In this document: piece by piece, positions 7,715 to 17,450 of the stretch
Position numbering within the stretch: the stretch's first letter is position 1
Layout: every line of letters begins with the position of its first letter
Assembly (NCBI GenBank): GCA_000155695.1
Contig: DS990592.1
Span: forward strand, 5,112,538 to 5,176,537
DNA length: 64,000 bases
Direction: 5' to 3'
Origin: Verrucomicrobiia bacterium DG1235
GTDB lineage: Bacteria > Verrucomicrobiota > Verrucomicrobiia > Opitutales > Opitutaceae
Program-made: the position numbers and the translations under genes
Notes under the pieces: model-generated
The model's database searches: none
Seen by the model: only the letters and a program-made list of their open reading frames with translations
Told to the model about the DNA's origin: nothing

Positions 7715-8890
7715 CTATTTTCCGATCCAGCCTTTGCGTTTGAAGAACCAAAGGAGTCCGATGGTGCTGGTAACACACACGCCTAGGAAAATTGGATACG
7801 AGTACTTCCAGCCGAGTTCGGGGATGTATTCGAAGTTCATTCCATAGAGGCCGGCGAAGAAAGTGATGGGCATGAAGAGACTGGCCATGATGGTCAGGGC
7901 TTTCATGACTTCGTTCATGCGGTTCGATACGACGGAGATGTAGAAGTCTTGCAGGCTGTTACACATTTCCCGCGAGCTTTCGATCAGTTCGATAATCTGT
8001 AGGGAGTGGTCGTGTACGTCGCGAAGGTAGACGCGTACTTTTTTGTCAACCGGTGAGGCCTCGTCGAAGCAGAGCTTGCTGGTGAGCTCGCGGACTGGCC
8101 AGAAGGAGCGGCGCAGGCTGTAGAGCTCGCGCTTGATGAGGTAGATGTGCTGTTGGATGCTAGGCTTAGGATCGATCATGGCCTGCTCTTCGAGGTCGTT
8201 GAGTACGTCGCCGTAGCGTTCGATGATCGGGTAGACATTGTCGACGATAGCGTCAGTGAGGGCGTATGCGAGGTACCAGATAGAGTAGCGGCGAAAGCGT
8301 GACTCCGGATTTTCGATACGAGCTCGTACGGGGTCCCAGACATCGCCAGTTGATTCCTGAAAAGTGATAAGGGTGTCCTTGCCGACGATGAAGCTGACCT
8401 GTTCTCTATTGAGGGTCTCGTTTTTGAGCCGAACCATATCGAGGATTATGAGGGAATGGTCATCGTATAATTCGAGTTTGGGCCGCTGCGGGGTGTGAAG
8501 CACGTCTTCTGCCGCGAGGGTGTGGAAATCGTGGCTCTTCCGAAGTTCGTTAATGATGAATGGGTGTAGACCTTCGATATTGATCCAGCGGTGACCTCCC
8601 CATTCGGGGCGCGGGTGAACGAGCAGATCTTGTATATTGGCGAAGGATTTTTTCTCGAAGCCGCCTTTGCCGAAATCGATGCATTGGATCGGGATGCTGT
8701 TATCCTCTGGCGGAGTATCGACGCCTTTAGCGTATTCGATGCCAGGGGATGACGCTATCTTGCGGGCGACGGTTGGTTTGGGAGGCTTTACGAGATGTAT
8801 AGGGAAGGAGACCAGCTTGCCGAGGCTGCTCACTGCGTCGCTAAGGTGAGATTGGAGAGAGGACTTTTTTTCAGGTGGAATTGAGGACAT
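7715..8890 (-). CDS. corA: CorA-type divalent cation transporter
   Basis: This is an inner-membrane magnesium/cobalt channel of the CorA (PF01544) family. The signature GMN lies in FFAGLYGMNFEYIPELGW between two C-terminal transmembrane helices (MASLFMPITFFAGLYGM and YPIFLGVCVTSTIGLLWFF), followed by the basic end KRKGWIGK. The large N-terminal part is the cytosolic funnel domain. I chose the ATG at 8890 (MSSIPPEKK), giving 391 residues; a TTG at 9022 would add 44 polar residues not usual for the family. It converges with the microcompartment operon and has its own upstream region toward the GH2 gene. Confidence 0.88.
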   Translation of the reverse strand: MSSIPPEKKSSLQSHLSDAVSSLGKLVSFPIHLVKPPKPTVARKIASSPGIEYAKGVDTPPEDNSIPIQCIDFGKGGFEKKSFANIQDLLVHPRPEWGGHRWINIEGLHPFIINELRKSHDFHTLAAEDVLHTPQRPKLELYDDHSLIILDMVRLKNETLNREQVSFIVGKDTLITFQESTGDVWDPVRARIENPESRFRRYSIWYLAYALTDAIVDNVYPIIERYGDVLNDLEEQAMIDPKPSIQQHIYLIKRELYSLRRSFWPVRELTSKLCFDEASPVDKKVRVYLRDVHDHSLQIIELIESSREMCNSLQDFYISVVSNRMNEVMKALTIMASLFMPITFFAGLYGMNFEYIPELGWKYSYPIFLGVCVTSTIGLLWFFKRKGWIGK

Positions 8891-9108
8891 GGAAATGGGG
8901 GCTTTTGTCTGTTTTGCGGTGAGTTTAATGCGTTGCGCTGATTTTGCTAGTTCAATGTGGGTTTCGTAGGTGGCGGCTTGATACGGAGCTTGGCGTTGCT
9001 TAGGGTTTTGATTGTTCGCCAAATCGAATCGTTTGGAGACGTTTTGTTAGAGATTGAAATTCGAGTTCTGCTGTAAGGCGGATTGTACCCCTAAAACCCC
9101 TGTTAAGT

Positions 9109-11886
9109 ATGAAGTTTTATAGAATTGGTCTCACTGCAATAGCTGCTGCTATTGTCGGTTTTTCGACGGGTGTGTCTCGTGAGAGCGAAATAACCCTTCT
9201 TTCCGGTAGTGGAAGCGATGATACAGTGGATTGGGAGTTTAAGGTGAATGGGGGAAGGAATAGTGGAGAGTGGTCTACGATTCCGGTGCCTTCGAATTGG
9301 GAGATGCAGGGCTATGGGACTTACCATTATTGGAAGGATTGGGGCGAGGAACGTGAGGCTCCCGACTCGCTGGGTCAGTACCGCTATCGTTTTGATGTGC
9401 CCGCGGAATGGAAAGGGCAGAGCGTCGATATCGTGTTTGGCGGGGCGATGACCGATACGGAAGTGCGGGTAAACGGGAAGCCCGCTGGCCCTGCGCATCA
9501 AGGGGGATTCTATCAATTTCGCTATGAGATCAGCTCTTTGCTCGAATATGGTGATAGCAATCTCCTGGAAGTGGACGTTCGAAAATTCTCGAGCAACGAA
9601 TCGGTGAACCTTGCCGAACGGGAGGCGGACTACTGGCTTTTTGGCGGAATCTATCGTCCCGTTTGGCTCGAGACGCGCCCTGTAAGGCATATCGAACGGA
9701 TTGCGGTGGATGCTCGGCATGACGGCGGCTTTTCGGTGGACGTTTTTGTGGATGGAGTTGAATCGCCCGCCACCGCTCGGGCTACGATCAAGGATCTGGA
9801 TGGACGCGTTCTTGGGCGTTCGAAAACGGTATCGATTTCTCAAGGACAAGAAGAAACTCAATTGGTCGGAACGGCTCGCGGAGTGAAGCCCTGGTCGGCC
9901 GAGTGGCCAAATCTATACCGGTTGGAAGTCGAGCTGAAGGGGAAGGGCAAGCTGTTGCACTCGGTTGTGGAGACGATCGGGTTTAGAACGCTGGAGCTTC
10001 GAGCGGAGGACGGGTTTTACGTTAACGGGCGGAAGGTTGTTCTTAAGGGATCGAATCGACATACTTTCTGGCCGGATACCGGACGCACTACGAATGCGAC
10101 GCTCAGCGAGAATGACGTTCTTCTGATGAAGGAGATGAATATGAACGCGGTACGCATGAGTCATTATCCACCGGATCCTCATTTTCTCGAGGCTTGTGAC
10201 CGGCTTGGTCTTTATGTCTTGGACGAGCTTGGCGGTTGGCAGAAAAGTTATGATTCCGAAGTCGGCGCGAAGCTTGTTCGCGAGACCGTGACTCGCGATG
10301 TGAATCATCCATCGATCGTTTTTTGGGCTAATGGAAACGAAGGTGGATGGAATACGGACTTGGATGACGATTACGCTCTCTACGATCCTCAAAGCCGAAC
10401 CGTTCTTCATCCGTGGAACAATTTCAATGGCGTGAATACGAGTCACTACGAGAACTATAACTCCGGTACGAATTGGCTCTTCAACGGGAGCGATCTTATT
10501 ATGCCTACCGAATTTTTGCATGGTCTGTACGATGGCGGACATGGAGCGGGGCTCGATGACTGGTGGAAGCTGATTCAAGGTCATCCGCTTGGGTTGGGCG
10601 GTTTTCTGTGGGCGTTCGCGGACGAGGGGATTGTGCGTGATGATCAGGATGGTCGAATCGATGTGGAGGGAAATCGAGCTCCGGATGGCATCGTTGGGCC
10701 GTATCGCGAGAAGGAGGGCAGCTTTTATACGATAAAGGAAATCTGGGCGCCTATTTGTTTGCCCCGTGCGGAGTTGGATACGTTGCCGGCAAGCTTTGAT
10801 GGGACGCTCCGTATTGAGAACCGGTATTCGTTTACGAATGTCGATCAGCTGCGGTTCGAGTGGCGGCTCGTTCGCTTCGAGGGGAGTACGATAGATGAGC
10901 TATCGCGTACGGTGACTGAAAGTGGGATGGCGCGTTCGCCTGCGATCGCTCCGTCGCTTGTGGGGGATCTGAAGCTAGACCTTCCTGTGGGGTGGGCGGC
11001 TAATGACGCTGTGGAGTTGGCGGTTTTTGATCCGAGTGATCGTGAAATCTATACTTGGAGTTGGATGATCCGAAATCCGGATACGCTTGCGAAGGACCTT
11101 GTTGGCTATGGTGAAGGAGAGGCAGAGGCAAGTGAGACTGCTGCGGCGATAACGCTTTCAGGAGGAGATGTGGAAATCGTGATAGATAAGGAAACGGGTC
11201 GGCTCGTCTCGGCAAGGAATGGAGATGTTGTCTCGCCGCTTAATAATGGTCCGATTGTTTTAGCTGAGCAAGGGGAGCTTTCTGAAATCAACATAGTCGA
11301 TGGTGTTGTTCGCGTTAGTTACGACGGGGCTTTGCGCTCGCTGAGTTGGGAACTTCTCCCGTCTGGTTGGTTGAAGATGGATTACGAGTACTATTATCGG
11401 TACGAAGTGCCTTATGACTATTTCGGGGTGAGCTTCGACTTTGACGAGTCCGACGTTGAGGGAGTGCGTTGGCTAGGCAAGGGGCCATACCGCGTTTGGA
11501 AAAACCGGAGGAAGGGTGTCGAGTTTGGCGTTTGGGAAAAGGAATACAATGATACGGTGACTGGCGATCAGTGGGTGTATCCAGAATTCAAGGGATTTCA
11601 CGATGACGTTTACGCCGCAAAGTTGCAGAGCGAGGTTTCGCCGCTTAGCATCGTGATTGCGTCACCCGATATAAATCTTCGACTTTTCACGCCGACTGAA
11701 TCGGCGGAGCCTCGTGATACTCATGTGGAGTTTCCGGAGGGCGACCTTTCGTTTTTGCATGGGATTGCGGCGATCGGCACTAAGTTCAAGACTGCCGACA
11801 AGCATGGTCCGGCGAGCCAGAAAAACTGGCCTCATCGTGGAGGTCAGAGTTTTTCGGGGACAGTGTATTTTAAGTTCGGCGAGTAG
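9109..11886 (+). CDS. Secreted GH2 family glycoside hydrolase
   Basis: This 925-residue exported enzyme of glycoside hydrolase family 2 is related to beta-galactosidases and beta-glucuronidases. It has a signal peptide (residues 1-22, hydrophobic AIAAAIVGFS), an N-terminal jelly-roll domain (VPSNWEMQGYGTYHYWKDWG), an immunoglobulin-like domain, then the TIM barrel. The acid/base E411 is in FWANGNEGG and the likely nucleophile E468 in MPTEFLHG. A C-terminal beta-sandwich with WLGKGPYRVWKNR resembles the small-chain domain of LacZ-type enzymes. Its polysaccharide target is not evident. It is single, flanked by the CorA gene upstream and a converging RluA gene whose stop is 8 bases away. Confidence 0.88.
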   Translation: MKFYRIGLTAIAAAIVGFSTGVSRESEITLLSGSGSDDTVDWEFKVNGGRNSGEWSTIPVPSNWEMQGYGTYHYWKDWGEEREAPDSLGQYRYRFDVPAEWKGQSVDIVFGGAMTDTEVRVNGKPAGPAHQGGFYQFRYEISSLLEYGDSNLLEVDVRKFSSNESVNLAEREADYWLFGGIYRPVWLETRPVRHIERIAVDARHDGGFSVDVFVDGVESPATARATIKDLDGRVLGRSKTVSISQGQEETQLVGTARGVKPWSAEWPNLYRLEVELKGKGKLLHSVVETIGFRTLELRAEDGFYVNGRKVVLKGSNRHTFWPDTGRTTNATLSENDVLLMKEMNMNAVRMSHYPPDPHFLEACDRLGLYVLDELGGWQKSYDSEVGAKLVRETVTRDVNHPSIVFWANGNEGGWNTDLDDDYALYDPQSRTVLHPWNNFNGVNTSHYENYNSGTNWLFNGSDLIMPTEFLHGLYDGGHGAGLDDWWKLIQGHPLGLGGFLWAFADEGIVRDDQDGRIDVEGNRAPDGIVGPYREKEGSFYTIKEIWAPICLPRAELDTLPASFDGTLRIENRYSFTNVDQLRFEWRLVRFEGSTIDELSRTVTESGMARSPAIAPSLVGDLKLDLPVGWAANDAVELAVFDPSDREIYTWSWMIRNPDTLAKDLVGYGEGEAEASETAAAITLSGGDVEIVIDKETGRLVSARNGDVVSPLNNGPIVLAEQGELSEINIVDGVVRVSYDGALRSLSWELLPSGWLKMDYEYYYRYEVPYDYFGVSFDFDESDVEGVRWLGKGPYRVWKNRRKGVEFGVWEKEYNDTVTGDQWVYPEFKGFHDDVYAAKLQSEVSPLSIVIASPDINLRLFTPTESAEPRDTHVEFPEGDLSFLHGIAAIGTKFKTADKHGPASQKNWPHRGGQSFSGTVYFKFGE

Positions 11887-11894
11887 GTTTTGAA

Positions 11895-12569
11895 TTAGAA
11901 CGGGCAGGGGCATTCCGCCTCTATCCGTTTACCGCTAGTCGGGTGATCGAATGATAGGGAAGTGGCGTGGAGCATTAGCCTGTTTGCTTTTTCTTCGATC
12001 GCTTTTGAGGCGTAGAGGTCGCAGCCTAGTATTGAGTGGCCGAAGGCCTGGCTGTGGATGCGAAGCTGGTGGGTTCGGCCGGTAAGCGGTGTGAAGAGGA
12101 CGCGGGAAACGTCGTTTCCCGCGTCATAGTCTAGGACTTGGTATTCGCTCTGCGCGGGTTTTCCTGTTTTGTAACAGGTTTTCTGATACGGAAAATTTTC
12201 CTTATCCTTGATGATGGGAATGTCGATGGTGCCTATCGTTTCGGCAAGTCGGCCGTTGAGCAGGGCTGTGTAGGTTTTGGCGACGCTTCTGTTCTTGAAT
12301 TGAAGGCAGAGGTTCGCGTTCGCTGTTTTGCTGAGAGCGAGAACCATGATGCCAGAGGTGCCAAGATCGAGGCGGTGGATCATCAGGGCGCCAGAATAGC
12401 TTTGGACGAGTCGATAGTGTACCGAGTCGAGATTGGCTGGGTTTTTCCCAGACAGGCTGAGGAGTCCGCTGGGTTTGTTGATCAGCAGAATCGCGTCATC
12501 CCGATACAGGATTTCTATCTCCTCATGGCATGGGGGAGCGATGAAATCAGTTCCGTCGGTTGTAGGCAT
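11895..12569 (-). CDS. RluA-family pseudouridine synthase
   Basis: This 224-residue RNA pseudouridine synthase of the RluA/RsuA-like family has the catalytic motif HRLDLGTSGIMVLALSK, in which the Asp attacks the uridine. It also shows IEILYRDDAILLINKPSGLLS at the N-terminus and the GRTHQLRIHSQAFGHSILG motif near the C-terminus. There is no S4 domain, and the length fits the small RluA/RluE-type or TruC-like enzymes. The RNA position modified cannot be told from the sequence. It lies 64 bases downstream of trpB on the same strand and may share its transcript. Confidence 0.88.
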   Translation of the reverse strand: MPTTDGTDFIAPPCHEEIEILYRDDAILLINKPSGLLSLSGKNPANLDSVHYRLVQSYSGALMIHRLDLGTSGIMVLALSKTANANLCLQFKNRSVAKTYTALLNGRLAETIGTIDIPIIKDKENFPYQKTCYKTGKPAQSEYQVLDYDAGNDVSRVLFTPLTGRTHQLRIHSQAFGHSILGCDLYASKAIEEKANRLMLHATSLSFDHPTSGKRIEAECPCPF

Positions 12570-12633
12570 TGGGTCGAACTTGCGAGATTGGGTTCTCCCT
12601 TGTCGATGTTTAATGCCTAGCCGGGGACTGAGT

Positions 12634-13839
12634 CTAGGCGTCCTCTGGAAGTCCGAAATTATCTACGACGAAGTCGATGTCCTTATCGCCGCGACCGCTG
12701 AGGTTGACGAGGATAGACTGGCGTGGGTTTTCCTTGGCCAGTTTCATGGCGTAGGCGACGGCGTGGGCGCTTTCGAGGGCGGGGATGATGCCTTCGAGGC
12801 GGCTGAGCTTGTAGAAGGCGTCGATGGTTTCCTTGTCGTTGGCATCGACGTAGTTCACGCGCTCCTTGCCTTTGAGCATGCAGTGCTCTGGGCCAACTCC
12901 TGGGTAGTCGAGTCCGCTGGCGACCGAGTAGACGGGAGAGGGTTCGCCCTTTTCATCCTGCAGCAGCAGGCACTTGAAGCCGTGGATGATGCCTGGCGTA
13001 CCGAAGTGCATGGTACAGGCGTGGTCGCCTGTCTCGTAGGAGCGACCGGCTGGCTCGACTCCGTAGAGGGCGGTTTCGCTGTCGCCGAGAAAGGCGGAGA
13101 AAATGCCCATGGCGTTGCTGCCGCCGCCGACACAGGCGAGGACGTTATCGGGCAGCTCGCCTGTCATTTCGTGGAATTGCTCGCGTGCTTCGATGCCGAC
13201 GACGCGCTGAAAGTCGCGTACCATCATGGGGAAGGGGTGGGGTCCGACGACGGAGCCGATGCAGTAGATGGTGTTGACCGGGTCCTTGAGGTAGGACTGG
13301 AATGCGGAGTCGACGGCTTCCTTGAGTGTGCGAAGTCCGTGACCGACCGGGACGACTTCCGCGCCGAGGATTTTCATGCGTACGACGTTTGGGTGCTCCT
13401 TTTCGATATCGACCTCGCCCATATGGATTTCGCACTCGAGGCCGAAGTAGGCGGCTGCGGTAGCGAGGGCGACTCCGTGCTGGCCGGCTCCGGTTTCGGC
13501 GATGAGACGCTTCTTGCCCATGTGTTTGGCGAGAAGGGCTTCGCCCATGCAATGGTTGAGCTTGTGGGCGCCGGTGTGGTTCAGGTCTTCGCGCTTGAGG
13601 TAGATGCGTCCGCCGTAGGTTTCGGAAAGGCGCTGGCAATAGTAGACCGGGGTGGGGCGTCCTTGGAAGTGTTTGCGGATGCTGCGCAGCTCGGAGATGA
13701 AGGCGTGCGATTTGCTGATGTTGTAGTAGGCATCGGTGATCCGATCCATTTCGACTTGGAGGTCGGGAGGAATGAAGCTGCCTCCGAATTCGCCGAACTG
13801 GCCTGCTGCATCTGGGGTGGTTTTAAAATAGTCGCTCAT
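12634..13839 (-). CDS. trpB: Tryptophan synthase beta chain
   Basis: This 401-residue PLP enzyme joins indole and serine to make tryptophan. The PLP lysine is K93 in [10 protein letters not shown], the phosphate-binding loop is [10 protein letters not shown], and the C-terminal SGRGDKD is the usual TrpB1 motif. The length and the N-terminal [12 protein letters not shown] match TrpB1, which normally pairs with TrpA. No trpA or other trp gene is in the window, so the pathway genes are scattered in this genome. A 473-residue open frame on the opposite strand is only a codon-bias shadow. Confidence 0.96.
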   Translation of the reverse strand: MSDYFKTTPDAAGQFGEFGGSFIPPDLQVEMDRITDAYYNISKSHAFISELRSIRKHFQGRPTPVYYCQRLSETYGGRIYLKREDLNHTGAHKLNHCMGEALLAKHMGKKRLIAETGAGQHGVALATAAAYFGLECEIHMGEVDIEKEHPNVVRMKILGAEVVPVGHGLRTLKEAVDSAFQSYLKDPVNTIYCIGSVVGPHPFPMMVRDFQRVVGIEAREQFHEMTGELPDNVLACVGGGSNAMGIFSAFLGDSETALYGVEPAGRSYETGDHACTMHFGTPGIIHGFKCLLLQDEKGEPSPVYSVASGLDYPGVGPEHCMLKGKERVNYVDANDKETIDAFYKLSRLEGIIPALESAHAVAYAMKLAKENPRQSILVNLSGRGDKDIDFVVDNFGLPEDA

Positions 13840-14030
13840 AGTTTTTTTAGTTAGGGGGTTTGATATCTACTGAACCGTAGAAGCGTGGGTTTGACCAAGT
13901 TAGAAACGGATATCTTGGAGGGTATTAGTTTAATTGAAAATCGTTAGAAGTGGTCGCGATCTCTGCGCAGGAAAGTTCTTTAGGTATTCGTTGGCCAAAC
14001 TGGAAATTACTCCCTTATCAATAGCTTAGC

Positions 14031-14447
14031 ATGACACATCCTTGCAGCCCTTTCGACGCCCTCGGCGGTCTCATTTACTTTCCACGCATGTTGGACAAGA
14101 TCCGACTAAAGCAGCGGGGTGAACTTGCGGAGTCGTATTTGCCTCTGCTAGGGAAGGGGTTTGACGGCCGTCTTTGCGGCTATCTTGGGATTTCCTATGG
14201 GGAGGTAGTTGAGAAGGTGGAAGCGGGAGCGACGGATGACGAAATCCTGGATTGGACGCGTAGCGAGGGCGTGCCCTTGAATGAGACTCATGTGTTGATT
14301 TGGAATGGTTTTTCCGTGAAGCGCGGATGGGACGATGACGGAACGCCGGTCTTGGATGGCTTCAAGAAGGAGCTAGGCATCGAAGATCGTGACGATGTGC
14401 GCAGCTTCCTCGACTATATCGAGGTGGAAGAGGGTCGTCGCCCGTAG
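14031..14447 (+). CDS. DUF5069 domain protein
   Basis: This 138-residue protein matches the DUF5069 family common in Verrucomicrobia. It starts with CSPFDALGGLIYFPRMLDKIR and includes FDGRLCGYLGISYGEVVEKV and EDRDDVRSFLDYIEVEEGR. It is acidic, with no signal peptide or membrane segment, so cytosolic. The family has no established function. About 190 bases separate it from the divergent trpB, and I see no recognisable leader or attenuator there. Confidence 0.75.
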   Translation: MTHPCSPFDALGGLIYFPRMLDKIRLKQRGELAESYLPLLGKGFDGRLCGYLGISYGEVVEKVEAGATDDEILDWTRSEGVPLNETHVLIWNGFSVKRGWDDDGTPVLDGFKKELGIEDRDDVRSFLDYIEVEEGRRP

Positions 14448-14513
14448 GATAAACTTTCTTGAAGGAAAGGCGGATCTGGAAGCGTACGCTTTGGTAGAAT
14501 GCGCCCCTGTTTA

Positions 14514-15437
14514 ATGAGAGTTATCTCGATTCAGTTCGTTGCGGTCTTGGTCATGTTAGCGATAGGCCAAGGCGCTCTATCAAGAGACTCGTATCAGGAA
14601 AGCGTGACAGTTGGGGGCTTGTCTGGGCTTAAGTACACGCTGCTGCAATCGACGGACTTAGTGGATTGGAGCGAGGCGGAGGCGCCGCGAATCGGCGAAG
14701 GAGAGGAGATCTCTTTTGGGGTGGAGACCGCCTTGGATTCGATTTTCTTCAAGGTGCGTGTGGAGGTGCATGATTCGATAACATCGGAGCTAACTACGAT
14801 CGAGTATCCAATACATGTATACGTCCCGGAAGGATATGGAGAATCGACGCAGACGTATCCAGTAATCTATGCCACGGATGGGCAATGGATATCTGAAGGA
14901 TTCTCATCGGCGATCGCGGAGAAGGAGAAGCAGGTGATTCTAGTGACGGTAGAGCAGGGGCCGGGCGATAGGCGGGCGACTGATTATTTGCTTCCGGGGG
15001 CGACGACCTATTTCGAGTTTTTCACCGAGGAGCTTATGCCTGCGATCGAGACGGTGTATCGAGTGGACGCGAGCGAGCGGACGATTTGCGGGACGTCTTA
15101 CGGAGGTTTGCTGGTGGGTCTGGTTTTGCTGATGGACGATGCAGAGGCTCCGCACTTTACAAACTACCTCTCCTTTGACGGGAGTTTTTGGACGCATCGA
15201 ACTGCGACGAACGCCTTGGAGCAGACGAGGTTTGAGGCTGGGAACGAGATGGATGTGACGCTCTATTTGACGAGCGCGACCGGGACGCAGAACAACGATA
15301 CTTGGGTGACGAACTTCAAAAATAAGATAGAATCGCGGGGCTACAGTGGTTTGACGGTGATTCGGAAGTCGTACCCGGTGGAGCATAACGACGTGGCCCA
15401 GCCTTCGTTTGAGGAGGCGCTTGACGAGTTGTTCTGA
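14514..15437 (+). CDS. Secreted alpha/beta-hydrolase of the esterase D type
   Basis: This exported protein (307 residues from the ATG at 14514; an in-frame ATG at 14499 adds five) has a signal peptide MRVISIQFVAVLVMLAIGQG. A module of about 65 residues containing YTLLQSTDLVDWSEAEAP follows, a pattern frequent in verrucomicrobial extracellular proteins. The catalytic region is esterase D/enterochelin-esterase like: YPVIYATDGQWI, a nucleophile elbow GTSYGG, and a late His in YPVEHNDVAQPSF. It probably cleaves an ester on a polysaccharide or siderophore; the substrate is unknown. It stands alone, 51 bases or more after the DUF5069 gene. Confidence 0.72.
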   Translation: MRVISIQFVAVLVMLAIGQGALSRDSYQESVTVGGLSGLKYTLLQSTDLVDWSEAEAPRIGEGEEISFGVETALDSIFFKVRVEVHDSITSELTTIEYPIHVYVPEGYGESTQTYPVIYATDGQWISEGFSSAIAEKEKQVILVTVEQGPGDRRATDYLLPGATTYFEFFTEELMPAIETVYRVDASERTICGTSYGGLLVGLVLLMDDAEAPHFTNYLSFDGSFWTHRTATNALEQTRFEAGNEMDVTLYLTSATGTQNNDTWVTNFKNKIESRGYSGLTVIRKSYPVEHNDVAQPSFEEALDELF

Positions 15438-15503
15438 AGTGGCGGATTCTGTTTTTGAGATTTGACGCAACCGGTTGGCCGGCGCTTGCTGTGCGGCTAG
15501 ATT

Positions 15504-15743
15504 ATGGCGACACCGAGCGAGAAAAATTTCGAGGACTACAAGCGAGCCGAGAAGAAGGCGATGGAGATATTGGCGGAGATGAAGGGCGTCTCGGCGAAGA
15601 AGAACGATATCGAGCTCGCCTTGCTGGTGGCGATTTTCGAGCTGCACAAGCGGGAGCTGGCTCCCGGGCATATCGCTAAGATAATCGAGGGACACCTCAA
15701 CGAGCTAGTGCCGTTTTATTCGCGCGAGCCAGAGGGGAACTAG
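15504..15743 (+). CDS. Small conserved hypothetical protein (79 aa)
   Basis: This is a soluble, helix-rich, charged protein of 79 residues containing KRAEKKAMEILAEMKGVS and LALLVAIFELHKRELAPG. It has no signal peptide, cysteine or catalytic motif. I do not recognise a named family. It begins 66 bases after the esterase gene and has a coherent start and codon use, so it is likely real. The gene at 15791-16462 converges with it. Confidence 0.55.
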   Translation: MATPSEKNFEDYKRAEKKAMEILAEMKGVSAKKNDIELALLVAIFELHKRELAPGHIAKIIEGHLNELVPFYSREPEGN

Positions 15744-15790
15744 GTGAGACGATTCGGTAGTTGAATTTAAACTACTTATTGGTAGATCGA

Positions 15791-16462
15791 CTAATATTGA
15801 GGTGATCGTTCGTTCATTTCGACAGCTTGCTCGAAGAAGCTCTTGTGAGCGGGGTTTGGCCGGTTCTGTACTTTCGATGTGAGGATGGCTTTGAGTTCCG
15901 TGGTAGCGTTTTCGCTGAGCTCGCATGAGAGGGTGGGGAGACTTCCGGTGAATTGAACTTCGCTGCAGCTGAAGCAGATGAAAACGTGGATGGGGCGAGC
16001 TTCGAATTGATCGAAGCGCAAGGCGTAGTCTGCGTGAAAAGGGCCGCAGGCTTTGGCGGACGCGTTGAGGGCGATGGAGTGGCTGTTGGTAATGATGTTG
16101 GTGAGTTGCATCGCCTCCAAGTCGCCGAGTGGTAGGGGGGTGGTGTAGAGGTTGAGGGCATCGCTTTCGTAGTGGCCGCGGAAGCTGGAGATGTCAGGGC
16201 GGAGCGATTCTACGAGATAGAGATCTGCTTCGCTAGCGGGGTGGGGGAGGCCTTCGAGAAGGATGGGAGGGCTGGATCGCTCGATTTGGTCTTTGAAAGC
16301 GTTGTATTCATTGAGTGAATCTTCCGCGTAGGATGCGGCGATGTCTCTTGCGTAGTATTTGATGAAAAGCAGAGCAGCGAGAGAGGCGAGGACGCCTAGG
16401 ACGGCGAGAGTGGTGGAGATGCTTCTGCTGCGGGGGACGGATGATTTGTAGGGAGTGACCAT
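15791..16462 (-). CDS. Membrane-anchored hypothetical protein
   Basis: This 223-residue protein has one N-terminal transmembrane helix (about 20-36, LAVLGVLASLAALLFIKYY) and a periplasmic part. That part includes CGPFHADYALRFDQFEARP and a CxxC in HVFICFSCSEVQF, which could form a disulfide or bind metal. No family name is evident to me. It is followed on the opposite side by a small DUF2164 gene 40 bases upstream on the same strand, which may be co-transcribed. Confidence 0.6.
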   Translation of the reverse strand: MVTPYKSSVPRSRSISTTLAVLGVLASLAALLFIKYYARDIAASYAEDSLNEYNAFKDQIERSSPPILLEGLPHPASEADLYLVESLRPDISSFRGHYESDALNLYTTPLPLGDLEAMQLTNIITNSHSIALNASAKACGPFHADYALRFDQFEARPIHVFICFSCSEVQFTGSLPTLSCELSENATTELKAILTSKVQNRPNPAHKSFFEQAVEMNERSPQY

Positions 16463-16502
16463 TTTTTTGGGTTTTTAGAAGCGAGCCTGCGGGATGTATT
16501 GT

Positions 16503-16760
16503 CTATCGTTTCCTTTTTGTCCAGTAGGTGAGGGGGTGCTCATGGCAGGAGCCCTTGAGGTCGTCGGCTTTTTGGCGGAAGTAGGATTCGGCGTCGTTTA
16601 CGCCCTGGTTGTAGGCAAACGGAGCAATTTCGGTAAGAAAGAAGTCGAGCAGGAGTTTGGCTTTGAGTTCGCCGATCTCGGTATCGAATTCCTCTTCGAT
16701 GTATTGCTGGATGGAGGGGATGGCTTCGGCTGTTTCCTCTTTGGTGAGCTTGATGGGCAT
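16503..16760 (-). CDS. DUF2164 family protein
   Basis: This 85-residue protein reads MPIKLTKEETAEAIPSIQQ at the start and contains LLLDFFLTEIAPFAYNQGVN, the hallmark of DUF2164 proteins. It is cytosolic and small, with no catalytic motif. The family is widespread and uncharacterised. It lies upstream of the membrane-anchored hypothetical gene on the same strand. The roughly 210 bases between it and iorA hold the promoters of two divergent units; a short dyad GTCTC/GAGAC occurs near 16892-16905. Confidence 0.7.
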   Translation of the reverse strand: MPIKLTKEETAEAIPSIQQYIEEEFDTEIGELKAKLLLDFFLTEIAPFAYNQGVNDAESYFRQKADDLKGSCHEHPLTYWTKRKR

Positions 16761-16973
16761 TTAAATAAAAGGGATGTTATTGGAAATTGGATACAGAATG
16801 GTTTCTAATCGGCTCTATTTGACGGAGTTTTTTCGTTCGCTTGGGGTGGATTGCAAGCCTGTTGAGAACTGATTGCTCTTTCCATTTTGGGCTGGTCTCG
16901 ATATAGAGACGAGTCGGCTATTGGCGCAAGTGTATGCGCTTACGTTTTACCCTAATTCCAAACGGATGTAGCA

Positions 16974-17450
16974 ATGAGTCAGATAACATTGAATGTTAAC
17001 GGAGCCTCTCATGCAATCGACGTTCCATCGGATATGCCGTTGCTTTGGGCTCTTCGGGACAAGCTCAATTTGGTGGGAACTAAATACAGTTGTGGTATCG
17101 GGGTTTGCGGGGCCTGCACGGTCTTGATCGACGGAAGGCCTGAGCATTCGTGTATGACGACGGCGATGAGCGAGCAGGGGGCTGAGATCACTACGATCGA
17201 AGGCTTGGATCCGGATGGGAAGCATCCGACTCAGGTGGCTTGGGACGAGGTCGACGTGTCTCAATGCGGATATTGTCAGGGTGGGCAACTGTTGACGGCA
17301 GTCTCGCTTTTGGAAGGCAATCCGGATCCTAGCGATGCGGATATCGATATGGCGATGTCTGGCGTGTTGTGTCGCTGCGGCACGTATCAGCGAATTCGGA
17401 AGGCGATCAAGCTAGCGGCAAAGTATGGGCAGGAAGGAGTGGTGTCATGA
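16974..17450 (+). CDS. iorA: (2Fe-2S) subunit of an IorAB-type molybdenum hydroxylase
   Basis: This 158-residue electron-transfer subunit of the xanthine dehydrogenase superfamily resembles isoquinoline 1-oxidoreductase alpha. The plant-type 2Fe-2S cluster is held by C40, C45, C48 and C60 (CGIGVCGAC). The second cluster is held by C98, C101, C133 and C135 (CGYCQGGQ, LCRCGTYQRIRKAI). It overlaps the large subunit gene by four bases (ATGA). No FAD subunit is present, as in the two-component IorAB group, which often passes electrons to a cytochrome. Substrate unknown. Confidence 0.9.
   Translation: MSQITLNVNGASHAIDVPSDMPLLWALRDKLNLVGTKYSCGIGVCGACTVLIDGRPEHSCMTTAMSEQGAEITTIEGLDPDGKHPTQVAWDEVDVSQCGYCQGGQLLTAVSLLEGNPDPSDADIDMAMSGVLCRCGTYQRIRKAIKLAAKYGQEGVVS

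Noticed and set aside
12433-13854. A 473-codon open frame on the + strand across trpB and the upstream part of the RluA gene
   Set aside because: It is antisense to a clear trpB with all catalytic motifs; the product is Val/Gly/Asp/Glu-rich as expected for a complement of GC-rich codons, with no domain.
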